Position numbers and translations under genes: made by a program. The notes below the pieces were generated by a model. It had not been told where the DNA came from. It did no database searches and worked only from the letters and a program-made list of their open reading frames with translations. A DNA stretch of 33,235 nt from Firmicutes bacterium CAG:822 (GTDB taxonomy: Bacteria > Bacillota_I > Bacilli_A > RF39 > UBA660), in the NCBI GenBank assembly GCA_000432855.1, contig HF990862.1, positions 1 through 33,235 of the forward strand, written 5' to 3'. Below are positions 22,419 through 29,737 of the stretch, piece by piece (position 1 is the first letter of the stretch; each line of letters starts with the position of its first letter).

Positions 22419-23426
22419 TTAATTTAAAATTCTATATGGGTTAGTTTTAGTACCTTGGCCACTTAAAGATGTTTCGTCTTTTAAGAAAACTACAGGCCGC
22501 GGAGCAAGTTCACTGTGACCTGCATGATTGCGGTTCACATACATGCGTGAGCTAGTTGCATAACTATCCCATGTAGCATATGAATAGTCCCCAGACTCAT
22601 TAGAAGAGGCATTGATTGTCCAATAATATAATCCAGAGGCAGTTCCTATATCTAATAAATAATTGCTATTGCATGCAGTGTAATTACTATATGAGATAGT
22701 TACTGATGTACATGATGAGTTCGTACTTGCTCTTAATATATCTGATACATTTACAAGTCCTACATTTCCTGTCCATATATACATTTTCTCTCCAGCTATA
22801 TTCTTTTCTATACTATCTGCGCTGACACCGCTTTGATCTAAATACTCTACTGCTCCTATATTAAATGAATGAGATGTCATTTGTCCTTTAGCTATAGTAT
22901 TTATATTATTTACATAATACTCACCATTCAAATATATTTTGATACTAGAATCTTCGGTTACTGTTCCGCTTTGTGATCCACTAGGGGATGAAAATGTTCC
23001 ATCTACTTTCGCATATACTCCACAGCCTTGTACGGGATCAGTACAATAACTATTGTTAGAAGTGTCTCTATAGTTTGGCTCGTCAAATACATGGTTTTCA
23101 AGCACTTCATTTCTAATTATTTTATATGTACCATCAGTTTCTTTGGCGATAATTCTCCAAAGTTCCTCATTAAACCAAATATAATTGTCAGGGTTTTGTC
23201 CACGATAAATATATCTACCATCTTCATACTGATCTTCGTAAAGTCCATCACCGCTAGTTACTACTTTATCGGTGATGTCGATTGTTTTAATATTGGCTTT
23301 TGCTGTTATATTCAAATTAGTTTGAAAAGCTGCATAACCAATAGTCAAAAACAAAAGTAACGTAATACTAGTAATAAGAATAATTTTCTTTTGTTTGTTT
23401 CTTCTCATTCTTTTAATCTTTCTCAT
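22419..23426 (-). CDS. Secreted or surface protein, prepilin-like N-terminus, DUF6273-like body
   Basis: 335 residues from the ATG at 23426 (SD AGGGGGAG). A very basic head (RKIKRMRRNKQKK) and one hydrophobic segment end in IGYAAFQTNLNITAKANI, an export signal type common in surface proteins of gut Bacillota. The body has GRYIYRGQNPDNYIWFNEELWRII near 75-100 and closes with PRPVVFLKDETSLSG...NPYRI. This is the pattern of a large paralogous family of surface proteins with a DUF6273-like, lectin-fold-like domain; I infer this from memory of the family. Several Cys pairs (YCTDPVQGC, SCTSV, ACNS) suggest disulfides. An extended -10 TGC-TATTAT lies near 23446-23454. Function unknown. Confidence 0.7.
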   Translation of the reverse strand: MRKIKRMRRNKQKKIILITSITLLLFLTIGYAAFQTNLNITAKANIKTIDITDKVVTSGDGLYEDQYEDGRYIYRGQNPDNYIWFNEELWRIIAKETDGTYKIIRNEVLENHVFDEPNYRDTSNNSYCTDPVQGCGVYAKVDGTFSSPSGSQSGTVTEDSSIKIYLNGEYYVNNINTIAKGQMTSHSFNIGAVEYLDQSGVSADSIEKNIAGEKMYIWTGNVGLVNVSDILRASTNSSCTSVTISYSNYTACNSNYLLDIGTASGLYYWTINASSNESGDYSYATWDSYATSSRMYVNRNHAGHSELAPRPVVFLKDETSLSGQGTKTNPYRILN

Positions 23427-23458
23427 GTTATTCACTCCCCTATTTTTATAATAGCACA

Positions 23459-23525
23459 TTTTAGGACAAAAAGTATACCTTTTAGGGACGAAAAGTTTAC
23501 TTATTTATTTTACTAATTATGGGAC
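23459..23525. repeat. Direct repeats in the surface-protein/XRE divergent promoter region
   Basis: TTTTAGGACAAAAAGTATAC (GGAC at 23464) and TTTTAGGGACGAAAAGTTTAC (GGAC at 23486) are near-identical and spaced exactly 22 bp, two helical turns; a weaker third copy GGGACAATTAGTTT starts at 23521. They lie upstream of the minus-strand extended -10 and just before the XRE start. Candidate binding sites for the adjacent XRE protein or a response regulator. Confidence 0.6.
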
Positions 23526-23544
23526 AATTAGTTTGGTGATAGAT

Positions 23545-23796
23545 ATGGTCGAACCATTTAAAAATTATAATAAAGATTTTAAAAAAATAATTTGTAAAAA
23601 CATTAAGAAATTTAGGAAAGAGAAAGGTGTAAGACTAATGGATTTAGCTGAAATGTTAGAGGTATCTCCAGAATATTTAAAAAGAATCGAATCACCTAAT
23701 GATGAGAAGAAAACCTGTTCTCTTACTTTAGTCTATAAATTATCTTTGATTTTTGATAAAAAGATAGATGACTTTTTGAAAGACGATCAAAATTGA
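23545..23796 (+). CDS. XRE-family regulator divergent from the surface protein
   Basis: 83 residues from the ATG at 23545; the upstream TTG/GTG codons fall in the SD GGTGAT. The HTH runs about residues 16-78 (NIKKFRKEKGVRLMDLAEML, SPEYLKRIESPNDEKK, LTLVYKLSLIFDKKIDDFL). The loop after the recognition helix carries an unusual charged insertion (SPNDEKKTCS). It probably controls its own promoter and perhaps the surface-protein gene across the shared region with repeats. A terminator follows. Confidence 0.82.
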   Translation: MVEPFKNYNKDFKKIICKNIKKFRKEKGVRLMDLAEMLEVSPEYLKRIESPNDEKKTCSLTLVYKLSLIFDKKIDDFLKDDQN

Positions 23797-23807
23797 TTGT
23801 CTTTTTA
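23781..23807 (+). terminator. Terminator of the XRE gene
   Basis: AGACGATCAA (23781-23790) pairs with TTGATTGTCT (23793-23802, one G-U), then TTTTT. Its right arm contains the -35 TTGTCT of the next promoter. Confidence 0.7.
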
Positions 23808-23826
23808 TTTATATAGGTGTTACAAT
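23797..23826 (+). promoter_or_regulatory. Promoter of the HTH-metallophosphoesterase pair
   Basis: TTGTCT (23797-23802), 18-bp spacer, TACAAT (23821-23826) with a TG extended element; overlaps the preceding terminator. Confidence 0.5.
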
Positions 23827-23843
23827 GGATTTAGAGGTGCTTT

Positions 23844-24767
23844 ATGACAGAAAAAGAAATGATGATTTTCGAGATGATTAGTGAAGGATATTTTTTAAAT
23901 GAAATAGCACGTAACCTATGGCTTAGTCCAAGACAGGTACACCAAAGAATTCAAAAGCTTATAGGTGATGGATATTTTATTAATCCTTTATATTTTGACG
24001 ATGGAAATATTAGATATGTTTTTGAGGAAAATTATGAAAAACATACAATCAATCTATCGCTTCATGATAGTGCGAAGTTTAAAGCTTTAGTTATTTCAGA
24101 TATACATATTGGCAATGAACTAGAAAATTTTAGCTATTTATATAAAACTTATGATTATGCGCGAGATAATGATATCCATATTATTTTAAATTGTGGCGAC
24201 TTAATCGACGGAAATTTTACACGAGGCAAGCAAGTGGTAAGTGATATAGACGAACAAATAGAAAGAGTTATAGATTTGTATCCACATGATAACAATATTT
24301 TAAATATTATTTGTTATGGCAATCACGATTATAGTAGCTATGAATGTGGCCGCGATATTGCTTCAGCTATTTCTAAAAGAAGACCTGATTTAATTAGTGG
24401 TGGCTATGGCTTTTCCTTAATTAATGTTGACAGAGATCAATTTGTCCTGTCACATCCTTTAAATAATATGAGTTTTAAACCATTACCTAATAAATTGGTG
24501 TTAGAAGGTCATCATCACAGAATGCTTGTCAAAATAAATAGGAATAATTTTTTAATAAATGTTCCACCACTTAGTGATTTATGTTTTGGATGTCAAGAAA
24601 AGCCAGGAATGGTTGAAATGCAATTACTATTTGGTAGCGGATTTATCCATAGTGGATATTTTAAGCAAATTGGGGTTAAAAATAATTTTGAAGTTTTTAG
24701 TGAGACTAATTTGGAGTTCTTCTTAAAACACGAAAATTTGAAAGAAAAGAAATTATTGAAGAAATAA
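23844..24767 (+). CDS. HTH-metallophosphoesterase fusion, copy 1
   Basis: 307 residues. Residues 1-45 form a helix-turn-helix (EMISEGYFLNEIARNLWLSPRQVHQRIQKL). A linker with FDDGNIRYVFEEN leads to a calcineurin-type phosphoesterase with the full metal set: SDIHIG (Asp and His), NCGDLIDG, YGNHDYSS, SHPL and EGHHHRM. The two-metal core should hydrolyse a phosphoester; nucleic acid, cyclic nucleotide or protein phosphate are all possible. An N-terminal HTH suggests nucleic-acid or promoter targeting. It begins a two-gene operon with a paralogue 10 nt downstream. SD is AGAGGTG. The exact family name is not known to me. Confidence 0.82.
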   Translation: MTEKEMMIFEMISEGYFLNEIARNLWLSPRQVHQRIQKLIGDGYFINPLYFDDGNIRYVFEENYEKHTINLSLHDSAKFKALVISDIHIGNELENFSYLYKTYDYARDNDIHIILNCGDLIDGNFTRGKQVVSDIDEQIERVIDLYPHDNNILNIICYGNHDYSSYECGRDIASAISKRRPDLISGGYGFSLINVDRDQFVLSHPLNNMSFKPLPNKLVLEGHHHRMLVKINRNNFLINVPPLSDLCFGCQEKPGMVEMQLLFGSGFIHSGYFKQIGVKNNFEVFSETNLEFFLKHENLKEKKLLKK

Positions 24768-24777
24768 GGAGTTTATT

Positions 24778-25776
24778 ATGTTTGATGAAAATACTGAAAT
24801 TGTACAAAAGATAAAAGAAGAGAAAACATTAAGGGAAATGGCTCAAGAATTAAATATTTTGGTGAACGATGTTCATAAAAGAATTATGCAGATTAGAAAT
24901 GAGGGTTTAGTACTCAAAAAAATTATATATGATAGTGGTGATATTAGGTATTTAATTAAAAAGTTGCCACAAAAGAATTCTTGTGCAGCAACAATAAAAC
25001 TTTGTGATTCTAATAAATTCTCGGCGATGTTAATTAGCGATTTACACTTTGGAAATAAATTAGAATCAATGGATTATTTGAATAAGATTTATGAATATTG
25101 TAAGAATTATGGTATTAATATAATTATCAATGGTGGCGACTTAGTCGATGGATCATTTAGTAAGGGTGATCAAGCAATAGATGAGCCAGAAAAGCAATTA
25201 GAATATGTGATTAAAAATCATCCATATGATGAAGATGTTTTAAATTTAATCTGCTTAGGTAATCATGATTTTAGTTTATATAAATCTGGTATTGATATAA
25301 AAAAAGCCTTAGAAACGGCCCGCTATGACTTAATACCTTTAGACTATGGGCTTGGAATTTTAAATGTTGGAGAGAATCAAATTTTTATAAGACATCATAT
25401 AACTGAGTATAACTTTGAACCAATTTATGGTAAGCTTGTACTAGAAGGTCATAAGCATAAAATGGCATTTGCGAATAGTGATAAGGGCTTTTTGGTAAAC
25501 ATTCCAACACTTAGTAATTTGACTTTGGGAAGGCATGAATTTCCTGGAGCTATTAGAATGGATTTATTTTTAGATCGTGATGGATATATAAGTTCTGGGC
25601 ATTTTGAACAATTTATATTAACAGATAAATTATACACGGTAAATGAAGCAATTTTTGATTTAGATTTTTTAAATCATGATTATTTATCAGAAAATTCAGT
25701 TAAACCGAAGATAAGGAAACTGCAAAATGGTCAAAGCCAAATTGATAAGTTTTATCAAAGATGGGGTCAAAAATAA
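24778..25776 (+). CDS. HTH-metallophosphoesterase fusion, copy 2
   Basis: 332 residues, a clear paralogue of the preceding gene. The HTH is KTLREMAQELNILVNDVHKRI, the linker is YDSGDIRYLIKK, and the phosphoesterase motifs are SDLHFGN, NGGDLVDG, LGNHDFS, RHHI and EGHKHKM. All metal ligands are kept, so both copies should be active. It has an extra C-terminal tail (about residues 300-332, basic, ending KFYQRWGQK). The SD AAGGAG overlaps the end of copy 1, so the genes are co-expressed and may form a heteromer. Confidence 0.82.
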   Translation: MFDENTEIVQKIKEEKTLREMAQELNILVNDVHKRIMQIRNEGLVLKKIIYDSGDIRYLIKKLPQKNSCAATIKLCDSNKFSAMLISDLHFGNKLESMDYLNKIYEYCKNYGINIIINGGDLVDGSFSKGDQAIDEPEKQLEYVIKNHPYDEDVLNLICLGNHDFSLYKSGIDIKKALETARYDLIPLDYGLGILNVGENQIFIRHHITEYNFEPIYGKLVLEGHKHKMAFANSDKGFLVNIPTLSNLTLGRHEFPGAIRMDLFLDRDGYISSGHFEQFILTDKLYTVNEAIFDLDFLNHDYLSENSVKPKIRKLQNGQSQIDKFYQRWGQK

Positions 25777-25802
25777 AAGAATTCGTTTAGGAATTCTTTT
25801 TT
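25775..25802. terminator. Bidirectional terminator after the phosphoesterase pair
   Basis: AAAAGAATTC (25775-25784) pairs with GAATTCTTTT (25791-25800), six-base loop; shared with the convergent activase operon. Confidence 0.85.
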
Positions 25803-26736
25803 AATATTTACCACATTTACTACCCCATGAATCGACAAGTTCATCATTACGATATATTTTAAGTAGTTCACAGGTGTTTGGACAGCGATGACATTCAAAG
25901 GCTTTAGTGATAAATTTAACATTGTTCATTTCTAAAGAATAATTATGACCAGTTTTATTTCTTCTAGCTAAAACAGCAATACCAATAGCGCCCATTAAAT
26001 GACTATTTTCATCAACAATAATGTCTTCTTTTAATATTTCTTTAAAGTATTTAACGACTCCCTTATTTTTTGAAACACCACCTTGGAAAATAATTGGACC
26101 GACTATTTTTTTACCTTTTCCAACATTATTTAAGTAATTTAAAACAACACTTTTACAAAGACCAGCTATAATATCTTCTTTAGGATAACCCACTTGAGCT
26201 TTGTGAACTAAATCAGATTCAGCAAAGACGGTACATCGAGCAGCTATTTTAACTGGATTTTTAGATTTTAAAGCATAGTCACCAAACTCTTCAACATCAA
26301 TACCTAATCTTTTGGCTTGGCTTGATAAAAAAGAGCCTGTTCCAGCGGCACATAGGGTATTCATAGCATAGTTTGTTATAATACCGTTTTTTATTAAAAT
26401 GATTTTAGAGTCTTGGCCGCCAATTTCTAAAATGGTCCTGACATTTGGATAAAAGGTTAAAGTACCAATAGCGTGAGCTGTTATTTCGTTTTTAACAATG
26501 CAGGCTTTTAACATTAAACCAATTAGTTTTCTAGCACTTCCGGTTGTTCCAATACCTTTTACCACATATTCTTTTGGCAATTTAGATTTTAAAATATCAA
26601 GTAATTTACGGACGGCTTCTACAGGATTACCTTCTGTCCAAATATAAGCAGATGTAATAATATTGTTATCATCGTCGATGATAACGCCTTTAGTGGATAT
26701 TGAACCAATATCAACGCCTAAGTAACAATCTTTCAT
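25801..26736 (-). CDS. HgdC/BadF-type Fe-S ATPase activator
   Basis: 311 residues with the ASKHA fold. The phosphate-1 loop is GVDIGSISTKGVI, phosphate-2 LEIGGQDSKII, adenosine loop near FQGGVSKNKGVVK. C129 (TLCAAGTGSF) and C168 (AARCTVFAESD) are 38 residues apart, the same spacing as the two Cys of HgdC that hold the inter-subunit [4Fe-4S] cluster. The C-terminal tail adds CHRCPNTC and CGKY, four further Cys. Such archerases drive one electron, with ATP hydrolysis, into 2-hydroxyacyl-CoA dehydratases or double-cubane cluster proteins. Third gene of the operon (4-nt ATGA overlap). Confidence 0.88.
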   Translation of the reverse strand: MKDCYLGVDIGSISTKGVIIDDDNNIITSAYIWTEGNPVEAVRKLLDILKSKLPKEYVVKGIGTTGSARKLIGLMLKACIVKNEITAHAIGTLTFYPNVRTILEIGGQDSKIILIKNGIITNYAMNTLCAAGTGSFLSSQAKRLGIDVEEFGDYALKSKNPVKIAARCTVFAESDLVHKAQVGYPKEDIIAGLCKSVVLNYLNNVGKGKKIVGPIIFQGGVSKNKGVVKYFKEILKEDIIVDENSHLMGAIGIAVLARRNKTGHNYSLEMNNVKFITKAFECHRCPNTCELLKIYRNDELVDSWGSKCGKY

Positions 26737-27797
26737 TTATCTTTCCTCATTTCTAACATGTCATAAAAGGCTTCTAATCTAGTTTGAATTCCAGTTTCCG
26801 AAGTAGCGGAATCAAAGCTAAAAAATAATACTGGTTTTTGATAAATGTCGGCTATTTTATTTATAATGGGCATTGCCCCTATTTCTGGAGTACAAAAAGA
26901 CGATTTGATATGTATAATACCGTCATAGTCATTTTCACATAGGTATTTACACCTTGCGATATTATCACTCGCATCGGCACCCATAGAATAAGTAAAATAT
27001 TCTTTAGAATACTTTTTGTATTTTTTATATTTATGGGCTTTTTCAAATAATAGATAGTGAACATTTGTAAATCTTTTAATTTCAATATGATGTTTAGCAA
27101 GTTCTTTTTCTAAAAAATAATTAGAAAATGGTTCCATAATCGTATATAGCTCCCCTATTATGCCAATTTTTAGCCGGTTATCTGGTTTGTGAACTTTTAT
27201 TTTATGGAATTTTTTTAAATATCTTTTATAGGCTCTATATAATTGCCGGTAGGTATTAACATGACTAAAGGTTATAAGCATTTCTTCTTTTAAACTTTCA
27301 AAAGAGCCTTTTTCTATTTCAAAACCAATGTTTTCTCTAATATAATCATCAATTTCATCCATATATTTGACCATTTTGATAGTGATAAAACCATAATATA
27401 AAGCTTTAATTTTAGAATATTTTGGATTAATTTGCTTTAATAATTTATTAATTCTTTTTAAACTTGTAGTCCCTTCAGTAACTAAATTAATAATTTTACA
27501 ATTATAATCTAAATCCTTTAATATTTTTTCTTGGAGTTCAGCATAATATCCATAACGGCATCCACCACCCATTTGAATTAATGTTTCTGCGCCTTTTTCT
27601 ATACATTCAATCATTGTTCCTAAGGTATATTTAAAAGGAGTGCAGACAAATTCTGGTGAGTGTTCAGTGCCGAGTTCGATTGTTTTAGAAGTTATTTTAG
27701 GAGCTTTAATTATTTCATCTTTTGGGAAAATATGGGATAGTAAAAAAGTGGCTGGAATATAATAATCACCCATTTGGGGGAAAGCTATTTTAGTCAT
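26733..27797 (-). CDS. 2-hydroxyacyl-CoA dehydratase-like / activase-related Fe-S protein
   Basis: 354 residues. It resembles the HgdB/BcrB-like part of the large 'acyl-CoA dehydratase activase-related' proteins. Motifs are KIAFPQMGDYY, TEHSPEFVCTPFKYTLG, QMGGGCRYGYYAEL, IGIIGELYTIMEPFSNY, NIARCKYLCENDYDGIIHIKSSFCTPEIGAM and FSFDSATSETGIQTRLEAFYDM. The Cys in VCTPF, GGCRYG and FCTPE are likely cluster ligands. In other Bacillota these modules are fused in one ~1400-residue chain; here they are separate genes. The reaction is unknown. It overlaps both neighbours. Confidence 0.78.
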   Translation of the reverse strand: MTKIAFPQMGDYYIPATFLLSHIFPKDEIIKAPKITSKTIELGTEHSPEFVCTPFKYTLGTMIECIEKGAETLIQMGGGCRYGYYAELQEKILKDLDYNCKIINLVTEGTTSLKRINKLLKQINPKYSKIKALYYGFITIKMVKYMDEIDDYIRENIGFEIEKGSFESLKEEMLITFSHVNTYRQLYRAYKRYLKKFHKIKVHKPDNRLKIGIIGELYTIMEPFSNYFLEKELAKHHIEIKRFTNVHYLLFEKAHKYKKYKKYSKEYFTYSMGADASDNIARCKYLCENDYDGIIHIKSSFCTPEIGAMPIINKIADIYQKPVLFFSFDSATSETGIQTRLEAFYDMLEMRKDK

Positions 27798-28692
27798 TTA
27801 ACTTACCTCCTAACATATCTAAGAAACTTTCTAATCTGGTTTCTAAGCCGGTAAATGAAGTACTATCATCGATTACAAGATTCAAATATGGAATTTTAAT
27901 CTTACGCATTGCAAGTTCATTAGCTAAACTATCAGGGGCGCATGGAAATGATGAAATAAAGATAACCCCATTTATATTTTTTTCGCTATAAACTATTGAG
28001 CCTAAATTATCTTTACTATATTTAAAATATAAATCTTTGGATAATTTTTTACTTAGCGGATTAGTTATTTTAGAATCAAACTTGTCCGAATATATTACTT
28101 CGATATTGTTTTTAATTAGATATTTAAGGATATCTTTACCGATCATATCATCATATAAATTATAAGGATGACCAACAATTAAAATTTTTGTTTTATCTGA
28201 TTTTAACTTATTTAAATTAATGATATGATTTTTTTTAATTCTTTTTTTTTCTTTTATTAAGGCATATTTATAGGCCTTTTTGATTTGGTGCTTAGTTTTA
28301 CCCAATTCTTTGCCGATTTTATATAAACCTTTTTTTAAAGTTTTCCCTTTATCTAAATCAATGTTGTAATGAAGTAATTTAGTTTGAAATTTATTTTTAA
28401 CGATATCATACGCGGCCCAAAAATTAGTACATGTTTGGTTACTATTTTTAAAATTACTAATGCGTGGTACTAAAATATAATCACATTTATCTTTTAGATA
28501 ATCGACATGTCCTAAATAATTTTTTAAAGATAAACACATTTCATCGTTCGCAATTTTTATTCCCCTATTTACAATATCTTGATTACTAACTGGGCTGATT
28601 ATATATGAAATATTTAAGCTATCAAAAAAATCTTGCCAAAAATTTCCATAATAATAGTAAAACAGACTACGCGGAATACCGACTCTGTTCAT
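27790..28692 (-). CDS. DUF2229-type activase-partner protein
   Basis: 300 residues matching the DUF2229 part of the dehydratase-activase family: VGIPRSLFYYYYGNFWQDFF, IANDEMCLSLKNYLGHVDYL, VPRISNF, KILIVGHPYNLYDDMIGK, FISSFPCAPDSLANE, and a close VIDDSTSFTGLETRLESFLDM that mirrors the end of the next protein, so the two are distant relatives. Cys in DEMCLS, NQTCTN and FPCAPD may bind a cluster. It is the first gene of the operon (SD GGTGAT, 5 nt from the ATG) and overlaps the next by 8 nt. Confidence 0.8.
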   Translation of the reverse strand: MNRVGIPRSLFYYYYGNFWQDFFDSLNISYIISPVSNQDIVNRGIKIANDEMCLSLKNYLGHVDYLKDKCDYILVPRISNFKNSNQTCTNFWAAYDIVKNKFQTKLLHYNIDLDKGKTLKKGLYKIGKELGKTKHQIKKAYKYALIKEKKRIKKNHIINLNKLKSDKTKILIVGHPYNLYDDMIGKDILKYLIKNNIEVIYSDKFDSKITNPLSKKLSKDLYFKYSKDNLGSIVYSEKNINGVIFISSFPCAPDSLANELAMRKIKIPYLNLVIDDSTSFTGLETRLESFLDMLGGKLND

Positions 28693-28782
28693 AATATCAC
28701 CAATACAAATATATTAAGGTAGTTTGTTTTTTATGAATAAATATGCAATTTTAACAAATGATATTAGTGGAGGTAATTTTAT

Positions 28783-28944
28783 ATGAAAAATCAAAAAATA
28801 AATTGTACGGTATACGATTGCAAACACTGTGATGTTATGAACGATGCGTGCAAGTTAAATCAGATAAAAGTAGCATGTTGCCGCGCTACAGATGATAAAG
28901 AATCGACAATGTGTGATAATTATGTTAAAACAGATTTGAGTTAA
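28783..28944 (+). CDS. Small Cys-rich DUF1540-like protein
   Basis: 53 residues behind the SD GTGGAGG. The Cys pattern is INCTVYDCKHC, then DACKLNQIKVACC and TMCDNYV, matching the DUF1540 layout (C-x4-C-x2-C ... C ... T-x-C-x-x-[YF]). The family is common in Bacillota and probably binds a metal; no function is established. Its stop codon is directly adjacent to the end of the convergent nuclease-like gene, and its terminator (28986-29027) lies inside that gene. Confidence 0.78.
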   Translation: MKNQKINCTVYDCKHCDVMNDACKLNQIKVACCRATDDKESTMCDNYVKTDLS

Positions 28945-29592
28945 TTATTTGACACAATTATTAGATTGTGATATATTGTTTATAGAAAAAGCGGACTGCG
29001 AAGCAATATTCGTACTCTGCTTTTTTTGTTCATAAATTTTTGTTAATGACTTGTTTTTAATATTATATTTAATATATTGATTTAAATTTGGATTTTTTCT
29101 ATCATAACCATAAATGCTTTTTACTGGATTTACATCTATTGAAACCTTATTTACATCAGTTTTTGTTTCTATTTCTATCGGAACAATAATATTATTATTT
29201 TTTTTATCTTTAATTACTGTTAAAATTAAATAATTTTTATTATCTTTATTTTTAAAAATTACTCTAGGATTATCTAAACTTTCTAATGCTTTTATATATA
29301 ATCCTTTTCCTAATCCGTGATAATGGTCTTTACTGTTAACTGCCAAGCCCAAGTTTTTGGCTTCTTTAATAGTTAAAATGTTTTTTCTAATGTGGGATGG
29401 ATTTTCATACATCGGCAAGTTCTTTATACCGTTTTTGACTAAAACTCGAGGTGTGTAATCTCTCAATTTAACTGGTGTTCGTTCGTTAATGTTATTTAAA
29501 ACATTATCTATATCTTTACTTATATTTGGTGAGATACGATTTTTAATAAGGTTATTTTTAGGTTTATTCTCTTTTATTGTAGTGATTGTCAT
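28945..29592 (-). CDS. Stand-alone PBECR/MuF-C-like nuclease-type protein
   Basis: 215 residues. The first ~80 are polar and rich in Asn, Lys and Pro. Residues about 88-190 resemble the Barnase-EndoU-ColicinE5-RelE-like fold domains (PBECR or MuF-C) usually found as tails of phage head or MuF proteins: DHYHGLGKGLYIKALESLDNP, then VIFKNKDNKNYLILTV, IIVPIEIET, VNPVKSIYGYD and KYNIKNKSLTKIY. His in DHYHG and the SIYG segment fit the pattern. It is not fused to a phage protein and no immunity gene is obvious. A perfect hairpin (29606-29626) stands before its SD. The assignment is by pattern memory. Confidence 0.5.
   Translation of the reverse strand: MTITTIKENKPKNNLIKNRISPNISKDIDNVLNNINERTPVKLRDYTPRVLVKNGIKNLPMYENPSHIRKNILTIKEAKNLGLAVNSKDHYHGLGKGLYIKALESLDNPRVIFKNKDNKNYLILTVIKDKKNNNIIVPIEIETKTDVNKVSIDVNPVKSIYGYDRKNPNLNQYIKYNIKNKSLTKIYEQKKQSTNIASQSAFSINNISQSNNCVK
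28986..29027 (+). terminator. Terminator of the DUF1540 gene inside the convergent gene
   Basis: AAAAAGCGGA (28986-28995) pairs with TCTGCTTTTT (29016-29025), and inside it TGCGAA (28997-29002) pairs with TTCGTA (29009-29014); two G-U pairs and one C/C mismatch; T run at 29021-29027. It occupies codons near the end of the nuclease-like gene. Confidence 0.7.
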
Positions 29593-29605
29593 ATGTCCTC
29601 TTTTC

Positions 29606-29626
29606 TAGAAGGAAAGATTCCTTCTA
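29606..29626 (-). promoter_or_regulatory. Perfect inverted repeat before the nuclease-like gene
   Basis: TAGAAGGAA (29606-29614), AGA, TTCCTTCTA (29618-29626): 9 of 9 pairs. It sits next to the SD (AGAGGAC) of the minus-strand gene, so it could be an operator or an mRNA hairpin. The arm carries an SD-like AGAAGGAA that may act as decoy. Confidence 0.5.
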
Positions 29627-29706
29627 TTAAAAACATACGACACAAAGATTATTTTTCCTTTTTTAGTGAAAATTTGTTTAAAAATATATATGTATTAGCG
29701 TTTATT

Positions 29707-29715
29707 TGGTATAAT
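29707..29715 (+). promoter_or_regulatory. Extended -10 promoter of the FemAB-type gene
   Basis: TGG-TATAAT (29707-29715) with no good -35, typical of extended -10 promoters; 22 nt before the start codon. Confidence 0.55.
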
Positions 29716-29737
29716 TAATAATGTGGGAGGCGTTTAT

